From positions 27,838,001 through 27,902,000 of the forward strand of contig CM114272.1 in assembly GCA_050084515.1 (NCBI GenBank): a stretch of 64,000 bases of DNA. The letters are read 5' to 3'. The stretch comes from Blasia pusilla (taxonomy: Eukaryota; Marchantiophyta; Marchantiopsida; Blasiales). The notes under the pieces are model-generated. The model saw only the letters and a list, made by a program, of their open reading frames with translations. It ran no database searches and had not been told where the DNA came from. Positions within the stretch are counted from its first letter, which is position 1. Every line of letters starts with the position of its first letter. Shown piece after piece: positions 48,391 to 61,398 of this stretch. The position numbers and the translations under genes were made by a program.

Positions 48391-48867
48391 AAGAAGGGCA
48401 CCCGACAACCCGTTGCCAAGCAAGAGCAATATCGACAAGCGCTTGAGATCTATTGCTCTCATTTTGCTCGTGCTTTAGAGGCGGAGTTGGTAAGCCTCTT
48501 CCGTTAATTACACATATTTCTAAAATGGTTACCACCCATTCAAGAAAATATGTTGTTTTGTGTTTCCCATATTCAATTTACCTTTCCTACTTCCTCTCGG
48601 AATTGCAGTCTCCTTTTACAATGCTCACTAGAACAACCAAACAGTTCATTGTCTTAGATTCTTGAGAATACTCAAAAGTGCACAAAATTGTCTTTTTCAG
48701 CGACGGTGGGGACAAATTGTCTGAAGTTCAATGGTTCATCTCACCAAGACTCCTTTCCCTTGCCCGTTTCCACAGCGAAAAGAACTAACAAAAGTGTAAA
48801 TTTTCAGGCTGAAGAAATGTTGGCAATGAAAGAAAGGCTAAAAAATTGGCCCAAGAAACGCTTATAG

Positions 48868-51800
48868 GACGAGGGCATGGCACTTTTTGACCTCTCTTTA
48901 CTTCTGGATGGAAGCCTTTATCAATATGCATACTCTTGCATGCATGTGGGATTTGGGTTTAGCTTTATAGTGCCAAGTTCTACTTTGGAGTAGACTACCC
49001 CTGCCCCGCAATATGACTGGTTTGTATCTACTAATGTTGTGCTAGATGTGAATCTTAAAGAAGGGATTTTTGGACCTTTTCTTGAGCATTGTGCTTCATC
49101 TTGCTAATTGGAATTAAAATTTTAGACTGAACATCCTCATCCCAGAGCTTTGAGTAATGTATGTTTGCGATGGTCTTGATATTCACGTTTGTATCATCTG
49201 GGACTGATGGGACTTGATGCACGAACACGATGCTGCAATTTTATAAGACTCAAGGTAATGGTATTTTACCAATCCACCACTAGTTCAGTCAGGTACTTAT
49301 CTCTTTCAATAGCAAAGCTCGTCAATTTAAGTTTGAAGCACAGTCGCCACCACCAGTTCAATCACCTTCAAGCCCATCACTTTGTTTTAAATGCGAATAT
49401 TAACAATACAAGGAGAAACAAAATGGAGGAGCCTATATTTACGTGGTGTTGAAAGATTCATATCATGGATCATGGATGGAGGGTGATGGCTCGTGCAAGT
49501 TAGCTAAACTGCCTCTCAATGATAGATAAATGTCAACTTTTAAGACTTAACTCTTCAAACATTTCATACCTTAAGATCAACTTTGAAGAAATTACTTTAC
49601 ACTTTTTTTTAAAACATTATTCAAGCCAAGCACTTCCACTGGATTATAAAGAGTGTGCACTCCTTCCTTGGACAGTTAGTAATCTAGGAAATTCTGGATT
49701 CTCGTAAAGTCTACTTTGGACTTATTTGGTTTGAGTGATTGCAGGATAAATCTTTATGTTTGGTCATTTGATTAGCTCAATGGCATGGGGTCTCTTTGCG
49801 GACAAGTATGGATAGAGACTCGTGATCGCTTTGGGTCTTCTCTCAGTGTGAGTGAATATGTTGACTCCGCTTTGTGAGCTTTGTAAGAGTTTCTTTTTAA
49901 GGGCATTTATTGTGCAAATGGACGTCGGTTTCTTGAGGTGGAGGGATGGAAATACTCTTGGGCTGGAGTAGTGTTGGCACTACTCCATCGCTACTCTAGC
50001 CTAGGAATATTGCCATCTCTCTCCGACCATGGAGATTATGTTGTTATTGGTATGTTTTTGGGTTTGATTTGAAGCTTGTATTTGTCCATTCGAGGTTTTT
50101 TTATGCAAGTTTTGTCAATCTCATGTGGATAGAGAGCGAGAAGTAGCTGACAGCCTCTTCTCATTCTCCTGGAAGAATAATTTTTCAACTCATATTCAGG
50201 ACAACTCATAGCTTTTAGGTAGCATTCACTGCCCGATTTTTGTTGGGAGCCTTCAATGGCATGCTTGGACCTTTGAAGATGAGCACAATTGAACTATGAA
50301 CTCATCTTGGGTAGGCTTGCAATGCTTCCATCAGAAGTTTTTTGACCTTCTAGAAATCATGTTGAGTGAGGACGTTGAAGGATTGTTTCCACCTTCAAGG
50401 GATTGACTGCTTGTACACTTTGTTGCTACAATCTTCTTTAAAGATTCTTGGAAAATCATGTTTAGGTGGCACAAAGTAAAAAACCAAGAGTGAGCATTGA
50501 CTTAAGTGATGCAGGCGTAACCAAACCCTTTTGCTCAATAGTGGCCAGAAAGAAGTTCACATCGACTGATGCTAAGGTTGTTAAGGGAAAATTATGTCAG
50601 TAATCTTATTTGAGGAGACGATACAAAACTGTGATCAGAATATAGCCCACAAATCTACTTTTCTATCAGTGCTTGTCTCCAACTTTAGTGTACGTTACCA
50701 TGGGCATCCTTGTACATCCAAGGAGAGATTAATAGGCCCAAAAACTAACTCTGACAACACAGCTTAAGGGTCCCATAGCACATTTCCTGTGATGTAAAGA
50801 TAGCTAACAGAGAAAAGTGCTCGAATTGGTTTCTAGGGCATCTTGACTTCCAAACTTCTCAAGTTTCTCAGATAACTACCAACGATAGCTGTTTCATTTG
50901 GAATAGGCCTTTAGTTAGTTTGAGACATGTATGAAAGGATTGCAACTAACAACGCCATGAAATGATAGGTTTTTGAAGAAGACAATGGAAATCCACAAGA
51001 AGAAAAGGAGATGACTTTAGTCCATACTTTTAACACCTGCTTCCAACGTTACTTCATTAATGATTCAGCTGATTTTTAATATTTTCCCATAACTTATCTT
51101 CTTCATTTAAGGTGCCAAAGTCCCATCTTATCACAGATTGTTTATAGACACACTTGAGGTTTGCAAGAAACCATTCACCAACACGACAAAAAGACGGGCT
51201 TCTCGGACGTTGAACACAAGCTGATTGAAGGGGATCAGCATGAAAACAATACCATAACTTCTTTATGGTTAAATAAGGTTTTGATGGCTTCAGTGTCCGT
51301 TTACTGTGTCTGGTGTTTATATGAGATATCTATGTTTGAGGTTTGGATCTGATCCTTCGCTGACAATCGCTTACTTAATAAGGCTTTTGTTTCAAGCATT
51401 TGCTCGTCTTCTGCCTCTACAAGCCACTTCAAATTCCTAAAACCTACAACTATGAAGCTACCATTCTAGATTATAATGTATGGCCTTCTTCGTGACAATC
51501 ATGTATATTCATTTAGGCATGTTGATTTTGAAATGATTCAATGGGTTTGTAGTCAATGAGGTTGATTGCTAAGGTTTCTTGGTCCATATTTGGGGCTCTA
51601 GAACTAGAGTTTTTGATGTTTTTATAGAGTTGATATTTAGACTTTTTGTGGTTATGGAGTTGAGATTAGGATTTTCCATTGTAATGGCCTTAGTGTGTTG
51701 AAAGAATGTGATCAGGCTTTTGATTGCATAAATCCCCAAGGAGACTTCTCCAAACTAAGCGAGTAGTGGATCATGGAAGGTTGTGATCCTAAAACCAAGG

Positions 51801-52963
51801 CATCTATATATGAATAGTTTTTTTTGGATGTCTAACCCCTTGGGCCCCTTCATGTTTATTAGGTTGTTTTAATCTTTGATTGTGGAACACAGTAGAAGCT
51901 TGTTGGCAATTTTGAGAATATGTATGTTAAAGAGAAATAAGATACGTTTCTTATCGGAAGCTTCTGGTGTAGTTGGAAGTTGTATCTAATGTGCAGAGCA
52001 ATGGATGCATACAATAATCCTTTTCTCATCTTGGACGTGTTGACAATGTTCGTGACGTAATGCAAAGCTGAGGAGGTAGATTGGATATTCCTATGGCATT
52101 GAAGATTTTGAGAGATGCTACAAGGAGAGTGGATTTCTTACACATGAATAATTTGTTTCAAACAGAGTCTGGTATATGATATGATTGGTCCCCAACCACA
52201 TGTACGTCACTTCTAGTAGTTTTCTGTGAGATATAGCTTTCTACATCCAGGAGAACTGAGATATTGGGTTTTTTGGTCTAATACATCATTTGGTGCGTGT
52301 GCACCCGTAACTTATACTATGCAAAATTGTGCACTGAGAGCAAGTAGGTGGTTTATGTGGTGGCACGTCGACATTTCTTCCTAAAAATCTTACAAATTTT
52401 CTTCATTCATGTTCAACTTGACAAACAATGTTGTAAGAGGGAAGTTCCACAGACATACGAAAGGTCTCTGAGTGCGAGGACACAAGAAAGTTGCAATGGT
52501 ATTTTTTAATGGTAGGTTGTTGCCACCATACAAAAAAATGGCAACACATGTTTTATGGCTAGAGTATTTGATGCCAAAGATGGCTTCTAACATAGTCTAA
52601 TGGCCCAATGCCGTACACCTGTCTCATGTATTTTTATTTGTTTAGCTTCTTCATGTTTTTGTGTTGTCACATGTGTCTCAATCTATAATGCTAGAGTTTC
52701 ACTCTTGGAAAATTTCCCTAATTCAAAACTTGATGCCAACTTTATTTTGTTGGAGTCTCATCTATGCAAGTGCTTTTGGGATGTATCTGCAAAGACTATA
52801 ACGGATGGTAGGAAAATGCGAGGTGGACATGTGAAGAGCTATATTTCTCTCATCAGCAGATTTAGTAGTGAAAGACAAGTGACTTCTGCAAGAGGTTTTG
52901 AGCATTCATAGTAATCTTGAGGTATGGTCGTGATATTGCTGTAGATGATCCTATTGGGCTTCG
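48868..52963. other. Degenerate region, possible old LINE endonuclease debris
   Basis: No intact gene is present. A plus-strand stretch near 49915-50065 reads GRRFLEVEGWKYSWAGVV ... PSLSDHGDYVVIG, which loosely resembles the end of plant L1-type LINE endonucleases (WAG..., SDH). The rest is short unsupported frames. Parts may be introns of the damaged host gene. Confidence 0.3.
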
Positions 52964-53668
52964 GTGAATGTTCTTCACTATTTTTGGCATATATCACGAT
53001 GTGAAATGAAATTATATCTAGAAGACACAGTGTTGGACCGCAAGTCAATGCAAGAAGAAGATGACAAGCTTCACCAGAGAATGGATGAATTGGATCGAGG
53101 AGCAAGTAAGTGGAAGAAGCAAGATCTCGATAAGAAAGCACATCTTGAGGCATTAGGGTAGGGGTTGCCTTATAGGAGAAATGTATAGCACTCATTACCT
53201 TAAAGTTGGAAGCGGTAGAGATCTCTGCCAAGTAATGAAAGGAGCCATACATAGCTTGGAGCTCCAATTGTTTCGGGCCAGATTGTCCACTTGCCAAACT
53301 CATGTGAACAAATTATGAGGATCTACAAAGAACACGAGATGTTGCAAACTCTTCAATTGAACTTGTTAAGGAGCCTCAAGGAAGATTGAGTACAGGAGAT
53401 GGTCTAAAGAAGTTCGAGTCCACTGTTTGTGAAATGCAACATAAACTCTAGCATCTAAAGTAAGGAAATCAATCAATCAACTGAACTCTTCCTCTCTGAC
53501 TATTGCATTGACATTAGAAGAAATTGAGAACATGAAGGCTTATCTAGAACAACTGAAAGCAATTATAACGAAAGATTGTGAAACACAATCTCTTAGCTCA
53601 TTGAATACGAGAGAAGCTTTGGTTACCATGGCCTATTTTGACATTCTCAACAACCCAAGTTCATCTTG
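52964..53668 (+). pseudogene. Possible coiled-coil exon remnants of an unidentified gene
   Basis: Two segments have coding-like, charged heptad character: LDRKSMQEEDDKLHQRMDEL ... ASKWKKQDLDKKAHLEALG (52964-53161) and TLEEIENMKAYLEQLKAIIT ... REALVTMAYFDILNNPSSS, ending at TGA near 53667. Sequence between them (KEHEMLQTLQLNLLRSLKED) is similar in style. Frames differ and no splice sites were proved. It may be the 3' part of the gene disrupted by the Copia element or a separate relic. Confidence 0.3.
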
Positions 53669-56452
53669 AATGCTTCTGTCTTCAACTCGGATTAGGATGG
53701 ACGGCGATATCCGATGAAAAAATTTGAATTCGTAATGGGACAGTTAATATTCCTTTCTTCTTGCAGGACGTATGCCTTCTGCCCCTGAGACCATGAGCTC
53801 CTTAAACAGTGGATTGGAAGGTGTATGTACGGAGATAAACTCCATGCTAGTTGTCTGTAGGAGACTTCCACTTTGGAAGCCGAGATAGCGTAGGTCAATC
53901 ATGACCAATTTTGATTGCGTGCTCGAGTAAAAGAAGCGTTTTCCGACTTCTAAAACGTGGACATGTGAAATCCCTCAGTGTGTCACTTAAGCATGATGGA
54001 GTCATACTTCCGCGTGCAATTTGATATCTAGAATCCTCACACTTCAGAAGCGTTGTCTGCTCGCCGCTATTGGAGTGGGCTATGCCATGAATAAACGTTG
54101 CCTACATGCCGTTGTTGGAGTGGGCTAGGCCATGAAGGGTAAGATTTGAGTTAAGTAGGAGGGGACATTTGGGTAGGCAAAAGTGAGCTTCCTACCCGAA
54201 TTCGACCGGTAGGAGGAATCTTTTGCAAAATATTTATTCATACTTTATAGGAGAATGTCAAAAAGGGATCAGGGTTAGAAAACCAAGGATCAATAGGCGT
54301 CCGATTTTTGTTAGAGCTATCCGAGCGGTCCTTGTGGCATAAATGGAGGTGACCGTCCTATCTTATAGGGTATTTTTTTTCACATTAAAATGTGTGCAAT
54401 AGAAAACTCAATCCTACCATCTAAGATCACTAGTGTAAAGCATGTGCCATGCACGAGAGCAAAGGACTAACCATACTGTACACAAGTTCAAAAGTTTGTT
54501 TTCTCTGTGTGAACATCTTATTTGTTGCCCAATGGCCACATGTCAAAAGAGAGGTGTTCACAAATGAAGAAAACACTCTCCAATAAGAATATAGATGGTA
54601 AACTAGAAATTTGTATCCTTATTAATGTTGTTAGTAGATGCTATGTAATAATAAACCCATTTGTTCTAAGTTAATTAAATGAGATTAATTTGAACATAGG
54701 TCACGTAGTTAAGAGAAGAAATGTTAGAGAAATAAAAGTGCACTCCTAAATAATAATGTTCCCCATTTTTATTTTCAAACTCCTCCTCTCTTCCTACCTA
54801 ATCATGAATAATTTATAATCATCTTTGAAGGCAAGTTACAAAATTGATTAGAAATCCGTTAGAGATTAATGGTGATGAAAGATTCATATTACTCATCATT
54901 ATTCCCTTGTGGTACTAATATAATTATGGAAGAATCACATATTTCATATTGTAAAAATATTTAAAATTTTGATTGACCAATGTCAAATTATCACTTACCA
55001 ATTAAACACTTCATATGATCTTACCAATTACAATTGGTAAGATCATATTTAACTGCATATAAAACTTAGGCATAGAAAAATGGGATACCTTGAAGTCAAA
55101 TTTCAACATATAAGTTTTAACTTTTTTATTTTTAACTTGAAAGTTAAAAATTAAATAGAAATAAAATGTCTTCTTTTATTTTGAAGAACAATTCTTGTTC
55201 CATTAGTGTCCTATTATCCTTTTTATTTTTCCCAAAATAAAAATTAGTTTCCGCTCAAAAATAAATTTTCATTTTAATTTTCATGAACCTTGATTTTTTT
55301 TTGAAAATTTTAAATGAGGAAAGATTAAAAAATTGAAAGAGATTCTAGAAGATTTAATTGGGGAAGATGTTTTAATTCTGGTTAATTATAAATAAATAAT
55401 TATTATGAAAACCTTGCACATTCTTGTTTTATTCTATATAGGGTAAACTTAAAAAAATTCATGAATTCATGAACAAATTTGAGAGGGGTTTTCAAAGTTT
55501 CTCAATTAGTAAAAAATTTCACTCATTTTGATCCAAAGTTTGTCTCAAAATATTCTTAAAAAATCCCTCATAATTAAAGCTTGAAAAGGAAATTACATGA
55601 TATATTTCTAAAGTAATATGTAATTTCCCTTCCAAAATTAACTTGAAATTGAAAGTTTTAGTTTTTTTCCTAAAATTTTCCTAAAATTTTTGATTTATAA
55701 AATTAATAAAATAAAACGTTGATAAAAATAGGTAAATTAGTTTTTGAGATTATGTTTTTAAATTTATCTTAAAAATAATAATAATAATGATTTCATAATC
55801 TCTTTTCTATCTTAACTTAGTATAGGGAAAATTAAACAATAATTGAATATCTCACAGGCTTCATAGGTGGGGGAGCTTCTTAGCTAGGGCTAAGAAGGTG
55901 GTGGACTTGAATATTTTGTGTATAGTTTGGAGGACTATGGCGGAGGAGATGGAGGGACGTCTAGAAATTTTCTTGTCACTATTTCCATGGTGATCCAATA
56001 TTTTAAATCTAATGCCAAACATGTTCAGCTTCTCAAGCTTGAACTTTGGGGTCTTCTTTTTTCCACTTAAGATTGAGTTTTCCAAAGTTCTTAGAATATT
56101 TGCACCTCCTTCTCTCTTAAATGTGTTCATAGATCCTAAACCCTATTTCACACATAGCGCTCTCCTTATAGAGTGACACCGGGTTACCTTCAGTTTAAGA
56201 GATTCTTCTTGCTTTTCTCAATATTTTGATACGGACTGTCCCCCAACATTAGGAACTCATTCCCTCATAGCAGTTATCGGTGGGTGGCTCACTTTCTTCT
56301 TCTTCAATTTCTTTTTATATTTCTTAAAGTAACTTTCAATCATAAATTCGGTATTGCCTAATCTTATTTTGTCCATCTAAATTTCTTTTGGACGGATTTC
56401 ACTACTTTTGTTTTGCTCTTTACCCTCATGATTTCTCCAAACCACATTTCAT
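53669..56452. other. Intergenic, strongly AT-rich from 54.6 to 55.9 kb
   Basis: No gene is seen. A direct repeat of about 45 bp (gccgctattggagtgggctatgccatgaa / gccgttgttggagtgggctaggccatgaa) occurs at about 54065 and 54110. The 54.6-55.9 kb part is extremely AT-rich with poly-A/T runs and could be matrix-attachment-like DNA; that is speculation. Confidence 0.45.
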
Positions 56453-59400
56453 ATGTCTTCCCTTGTCTTCGATGACTTGCCTACCTTTGCTTCTATGTCA
56501 TCAGAGATGGAGTTGGATTCTCCATGTACTCGCTTCTCTGGTATTACACGCCCTCTTGCAACCGTAACCTCTCCCTCTGGTTCACCTCCTTATCGTAGAT
56601 CTCGCCATTTTCCTCCAGATACTAATATGCCTATTACACAGGCTATATTTCTTCCAAATTCTCCTCTTCTTCCCTCTTCATCTTATCCTATTGAGCATAA
56701 TCTTGATCCATTATTATTGTATCCTACTTCTTTGCCATCCTTGCATATATCATCTGTGCCCTTGCTTCCAACTCCCATCTATTCTACCCTTATCTCCCTC
56801 TTCCTCCTCCCACAACCTACTTAATCCCTCATCGTTGTCCAACACCACCTCTTGCACCTCCCACCTCTTCTCCTTGTAATCCTTCTACTTCTGCATTTGT
56901 ACCAAAGGTTCATTGCATACCTTGTGGTAAGGAGTTTGCTCCTAATGGGATCAAATGACATCAGCGGTACTGTCGATCCATGCATGGGCCTTCAATCCCT
57001 AACCCGATACCACCTCCTACTGCTCTCCCCACAACAATTGCTTGGACTTGGTTAAGCCAAATTGATCTCCTTCGCTGTTTCCATCCAGGTTTTCCTCGTC
57101 CTAGACTCTACACTCGCATTCCTATTGCTCTTCGGTCCATCACCCAACAAGCTTTGCTTTTCCCATTAGAAAGGTTAGCGCGTGATCCCACAGATATCAA
57201 TGCTTGGTATCTCCTATTACTCTTCCCACAATGGGTTTTAGTCCTCCCTCCAAGGGATGGTGTGACGGATCATCGTGAAACCTCCACACGTATTCAACGC
57301 TTTATGCGTGGGGGTTGGGAGAATCTTCAGATGAGCATGTAGTTCGAGCAGAGGCCATAGCTACAGCTCATCCCACTCAACATGCCGATCATGGGAGGCC
57401 TTCAATACAACAACGCCTTCGACGCAGTCTACTTTTGGGGCAGGTTGGTGAGTTTTCACGTACACCTCGAGCATTGGATCTTCTCTCCCCGACGGTTCCA
57501 AGTGCGGAAACAATGGCTCTCTTAGAAGCTTTTCACCCTCCTTTAAGTGGTGATGCACCACCTTTTGTGGAAGACTATACAACGGAGCTTGACTTGGAGG
57601 TTTTCCCAAGGGCTTTCCTTCATACTCCTTGCTTATCACCAAGCGGGCTATGACGGATGGTTTTTGAGCATCTCCGCAATTTCTTTATCCCGTCAGATTC
57701 AGCAAGTGGCTTTGTCTCTCTATATAAGGTATGTGCACATATTGCGGCAGGTCGTCTCCCATTCTCTATCTCTAGGCTCTTAGGGGCTTGTCGTTTGTTG
57801 GCTATGGATAAGCCTCCTTCAGGTGTGCGACCTTTGGCTATTGGAGAGATTTATACCACTTGGTTAGTCAATCCGTGTGCTTGCAATTTCGTCCTCACTT
57901 TAGTGCCCACTTATTTCCTCAGCAATTTGGAGTGGCAACTCTTGGAGGTTGTGAGGTTGTGGTGCATGGGATTCGCTCCACTCTTGATATTCATCCAAAT
58001 GGGTCGCAATTCAAGTCGATGTGGCTAACGCATTCAATTTAGTTTCTCATGTTGCCATTTTTGAGGAGTTATGTTGTGCAGGAGGACAACTTGCGAGTCT
58101 CATTCAATTTGTTTGCTCCCTCTATGCCTATAATACGCCCATTATCTATGCTCATCAACTGCTTCCGGGGAATATAGTATTCTACAATCGACATGTGGCA
58201 CACATCAAGGTGATCCCATGGGTGGCCCACTCTTTGCCATCGCCCATTTTTGTGCCTTCCGAGCATCAGCGCAAGCATTTCCATCTTGTCTTTCCCCTTC
58301 TATTGCTGATGACACTCACATAATAGGTCCTCCTTCTGAAGTGGTTCCTGCTTATACCCATTTCGTGAAGCAACTCTCTTTCTTAAACCTTAAAGTCCAA
58401 TCTAGGAAATGTGGAGTATAGTCTCCTTCATGCCTTCCCTCAACATTCACCCCGCCTACTCCTGATTTTCCCATCTACATTGAAAGGGCTAGGCTTCCCA
58501 ATTGGCTTCATCGACTATGTCTTAAAGTTCTTGGATGAGGCCCTTTTGAAAGATGTGGAATGGCTTCATTTGTCCCCATCTAGGCGATCCCCAAGTGGCT
58601 TATGGGATTCTCTTCCAATGTTTTCTACGACGTCCTTCTTACCTTCTTCGCACTTGTCCTCCCACTTCAAGGTTCTTACATCAATTGGCCTCTTTTGACG
58701 CTTCTATCTTGGCAACTTTTGGTCAACTTCTTGGCCTGAATACATTTGAGGGAGAGGATGGTGTCTTGGCTTCACAACAAGCTATCTTGCCTATTTCTTT
58801 TGGAGGGGTGGGACTTTCTTCCACAATCGCATCTGCTCTCTCAACCTTTTTGGGAAGTTGGGCGTTGGTAGCACCGATTATGGCTTCAAGGTTTTTCCAA
58901 GGAGATACACCTATCTTGATGGATCATGTCGCCCATGTAGAGGAGGGGGACTTGTTATTTCAACAACAACTGAGATCTACACGAGCTCTTCTTCCTCTTG
59001 CTACATAAGCAATTCTATCCCCTTTCAGTCAATTGATTACGGAAGGGTTAGAAGAATCTGCATTTGCCTAGATGTAACTTCAATGCATGTAAGTGCAATT
59101 TCCGAAACACCTCCTCTAGGTGTCGTTCATGCCCCTCAAACCTGGAATTGAAGATAAGAATATCCTCCATGTAACACTCTACAAAATCCAAGCCAACTAG
59201 AACCCTATCCATTACTCTCTCAAACTCCGTAGGAGATCGACTTCAAGAGCATATCTCCGAGAATCTACATCAAATCAACCTTTCTGGCATTCTCTCTGAG
59301 GCATCCTTTAACACTCATCGACCTCATTTGCGTTCATGTGCAAGTTCTGGAGCAGGGACGTGGCTTACTGCAAATTCTCTTATTCTTCCATTTTGTCTTC

Positions 59401-59888
59401 CTCGAAGTATATTCACGACTGTTTTGCGGTTACGCCTTGGACTTCCCCATCCTTCTCTGTTAGTTGTGCAGAATTGTGGATGCGGGGATCCCATTGATGC
59501 CAACGGTATCCATATTCTCCAATGTGCACATGATGGAGAACCAACGACCATACATTATGTCATTAGAGTGGCGGTTGCATCGGTGGCTTGTACTGCAAGA
59601 TATACCGTTGGGCAAGAGCAACTCCATGTTCTACCTTCAACCACACAAGCAACCTCTTGTCGGAGAGTTGATCTAGTTATGTCTCGAGCAGGATTCCGGA
59701 CACTAGGTGATGTGGTGGTTGCTGATCCAACACGTTCTGACTTAGTGGGTCGAGCCGCACATGCAAGAGGTTCGGTGGCCGATGCTACATCAAGAATCAA
59801 TGAGTTAAGTTATGTTGTGAGACATGCGACTGATGAATTTATTCCTTTTGCAATGGGAAATATTCGATCATTTACATGTGTCTTTTGA
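56453..59888 (+). mobile_element. R2/NeSL-like LINE with N-terminal zinc finger and restriction-like endonuclease, degenerate
   Basis: A single degenerate ORF can be followed through several frames. It starts near ATG 56453 with a Ser/Pro-rich N-terminus. A zinc finger at 56914-56973 reads C-IP-C-GKEFAPNGIK-stop-HQRY-C; the TGA at 56956 fits an Arg CGA-to-TGA change. RT of the type with GVRPLAIGEIY follows at about 57800-58420 (PQQFGVATLGGCEVVVHGIR, NAFNLVSH, GDP-GGPLFAI and the catalytic SIADDTHIIG at about 58302-58328). The C-terminal frame 59328-59888 has a CX1C...H...C knuckle (CGCGDPIDANGIHILQC) and an endonuclease of the PD-(D/E)XK type (RRVDLVMSRAGF...LGDVVVADP). This architecture is unrelated to the LINEs at 21 and 35 kb. 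Many frameshifts and stops show it is inactive. The family assignment rests on domain order. Confidence 0.75.
59328..59888 (+). pseudogene. C-terminal zinc knuckle and restriction-like endonuclease domain
   Basis: This is the longest surviving frame of the R2-like element, about 186 residues. The knuckle at about 59475-59525 (CGCG...HILQC) precedes a nuclease core in which D of RRVDLV and D of GDVVVADP are candidate catalytic acids, as in R2-type endonucleases that cut a specific DNA target before reverse transcription. The frame ends at 59888 with no long tail. Confidence 0.65.
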
Positions 59889-61398
59889 TACTTCCCTGAA
59901 AACATGTGCTTACCACTCCCTCGAGAATCATCACCTTGCCCCTTTCCGTAATCCTCTCTCTGGAATTATTATTTATTTTCGGCAATGTATCTCTATGGCC
60001 TGGCATCGATGCATCGTGCACAAGCCTTGGCATTGATGCATCCTACGGAGGTGGTGGGAGTTTGCTCACCTCATTATCTATTCACTTTGACCAACCACTT
60101 GTGTTCTTGTAGATTTGTTTCAAACAATCAAATATGTAATTCATTGAGTAGGTGTTTGCAATGGTTAGTTGCCATTTTATCTTTACATTCCATTATACAT
60201 TTTTGACTCCTCTTTTGAGATGTTAGTACCTTTCGTTATCCTCTTTTGAGATTTATTTCATAATAAAATGAATATATTGGGATCTTAAGAATATGATGAT
60301 GGTGTAAAAATGGGATACTTCGAAGACGTACGGACGGATGTTGTTCCCGGCTAACTTGAATGGTAACGTTGAGACCTCCCGCGCTCCCCATCGCGGGAAA
60401 AGTTCGTTTTGCGCCATCTTTAAAATGTCGAGGGTTTCGAATTGGGTGCGCACGTCTGACTGTTCTCTCTCGTCGCGTGTAAAGCGTACGTCTCACGATC
60501 TTTCAAAGCCAATTGTGAGTCTGGCGGGGTGCAGAATTCTTACGCCCAGAGACATGGAAGAGGAAAAAGCGCGCCTATCCGCTCAAGCTGTGACTGGTTT
60601 ACATAACTTCCTGATTGCAGGCAGAGGTGCACTAAAAAATCCACGGAAGTTGCGAACATCCTGGAAAATTGTCGCAAACTTTCGTTCGGACGTGCCTTAA
60701 GTTATCATTCTGCTCCTTGACATCCACACGGACACAGATGTAAGACCGATCGAAAGGATGTGGATGCCTAGTTTGGCCCTGGGCCTTGATTTTCCCGAAA
60801 AGATACCTCCTATGTAAGCTGCTTTTGTCGAATGAAGCTGAAGGCACAGCGCCAATGGCTGATGGAAGCACCACGGAGTCCTGGTAAAGCTCGTTGGTCC
60901 AAAATGTGCAGCACAATGGGGCCGTGATTGTCGTGAAGCTGGGGACGTTACGTAGAAATCGGTCATCAGATAACCTAGTCAACAACAATAGATTACAAAA
61001 GTGAGGGAGAGCCGGAGAGGCATCGAACGGTGAGGCTGCTGCAGCTTCAACCTAATTCTAACAACAGAAATTGACTGCGAGTGTTATGGCGGGAAGGGAG
61101 CAGAGGACGAATTATTTCCCCCAAACCTCGCGACGGGCTAATAACTGTGAGAGAGTATCCAACCACTACGAAGTCATCATCCCAGTGGTAAACTGGAAAA
61201 AGTACACGTATGCTCAATTCTGCTGCTAATTTACTCAAACGTGCAATTCTCTTCCATGTAAAGCTGAGACAAGAGAGGGCAGACCTATGAGCCGATACAC
61301 GTTGCAACGTCTTTTTCCTCACTTCTGCAATGCATGGAGAGGTAAGTCTAATTCTGACTGACTCAACAGAAAACTACCTTAGATCTGTGTGACATCAT
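59889..61398. other. Intergenic between the R2-like LINE and the Nei gene
   Basis: GC content rises after 60300. A plus-strand frame from about 60426 (MSRVSNWVRTSDCSLSSRVK ... LAGCRILTPRDMEEEKARLS) and opposing minus-strand frames of 91 and 118 residues occur, but none shows a domain and they overlap antisense. The 3' untranslated region of the Nei gene should lie just left of 61399. Confidence 0.4.
60393..60401. promoter_or_regulatory. Candidate E2F-type site
   Basis: The bases gcgggaaaa (reverse complement TTTTCCCGC) fit the E2F consensus TTTSSCGC, with a second cctcccgcgc motif 15 bp to the left. It lies just before the small plus-strand frame starting near 60426. A single match is weak evidence of regulation. 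Confidence 0.3.

Larger units (their letters stand above)
43424..48867 (+). pseudogene. Host gene exon split by the Copia element; weakly SMUBP2/Upf1-helicase-like N-terminal region
   Basis: The frame LKFQAKMRLHDGE ends at the left Copia boundary (43475). Deleting the element with one 5-bp target copy joins it in frame to KGTRQPVAKQEQYRQALEIY at 48396. That exon ends at a good donor (TTG|GTAAGC, 48489). In the same phase a second exon starts after ttttcag at 48808 (AEEMLAMKERLKNWPKKRL). It meets TAG at 48865-48867, where Gln is likely (C-to-T), before DEGMALFDLSLLLDGSLYQ. The pattern of an ELE-like segment followed by ...W...L...G.AL..L resembles the region before the helicase core in SMUBP2-like superfamily 1 helicases. 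That assignment is weak. The gene is now dead. Confidence 0.45.

Noticed and set aside
49915-50065. A firm L1-type LINE endonuclease
   Set aside because: The WAG and SDH-like matches are short, with no GDFN block or neighbouring RT in frame; recorded only as possible debris.
60338-60988. Convergent protein-coding genes left of Nei
   Set aside because: The two frames overlap antisense, have no recognised domains, and splice sites could not be placed; kept only as an intergenic note.
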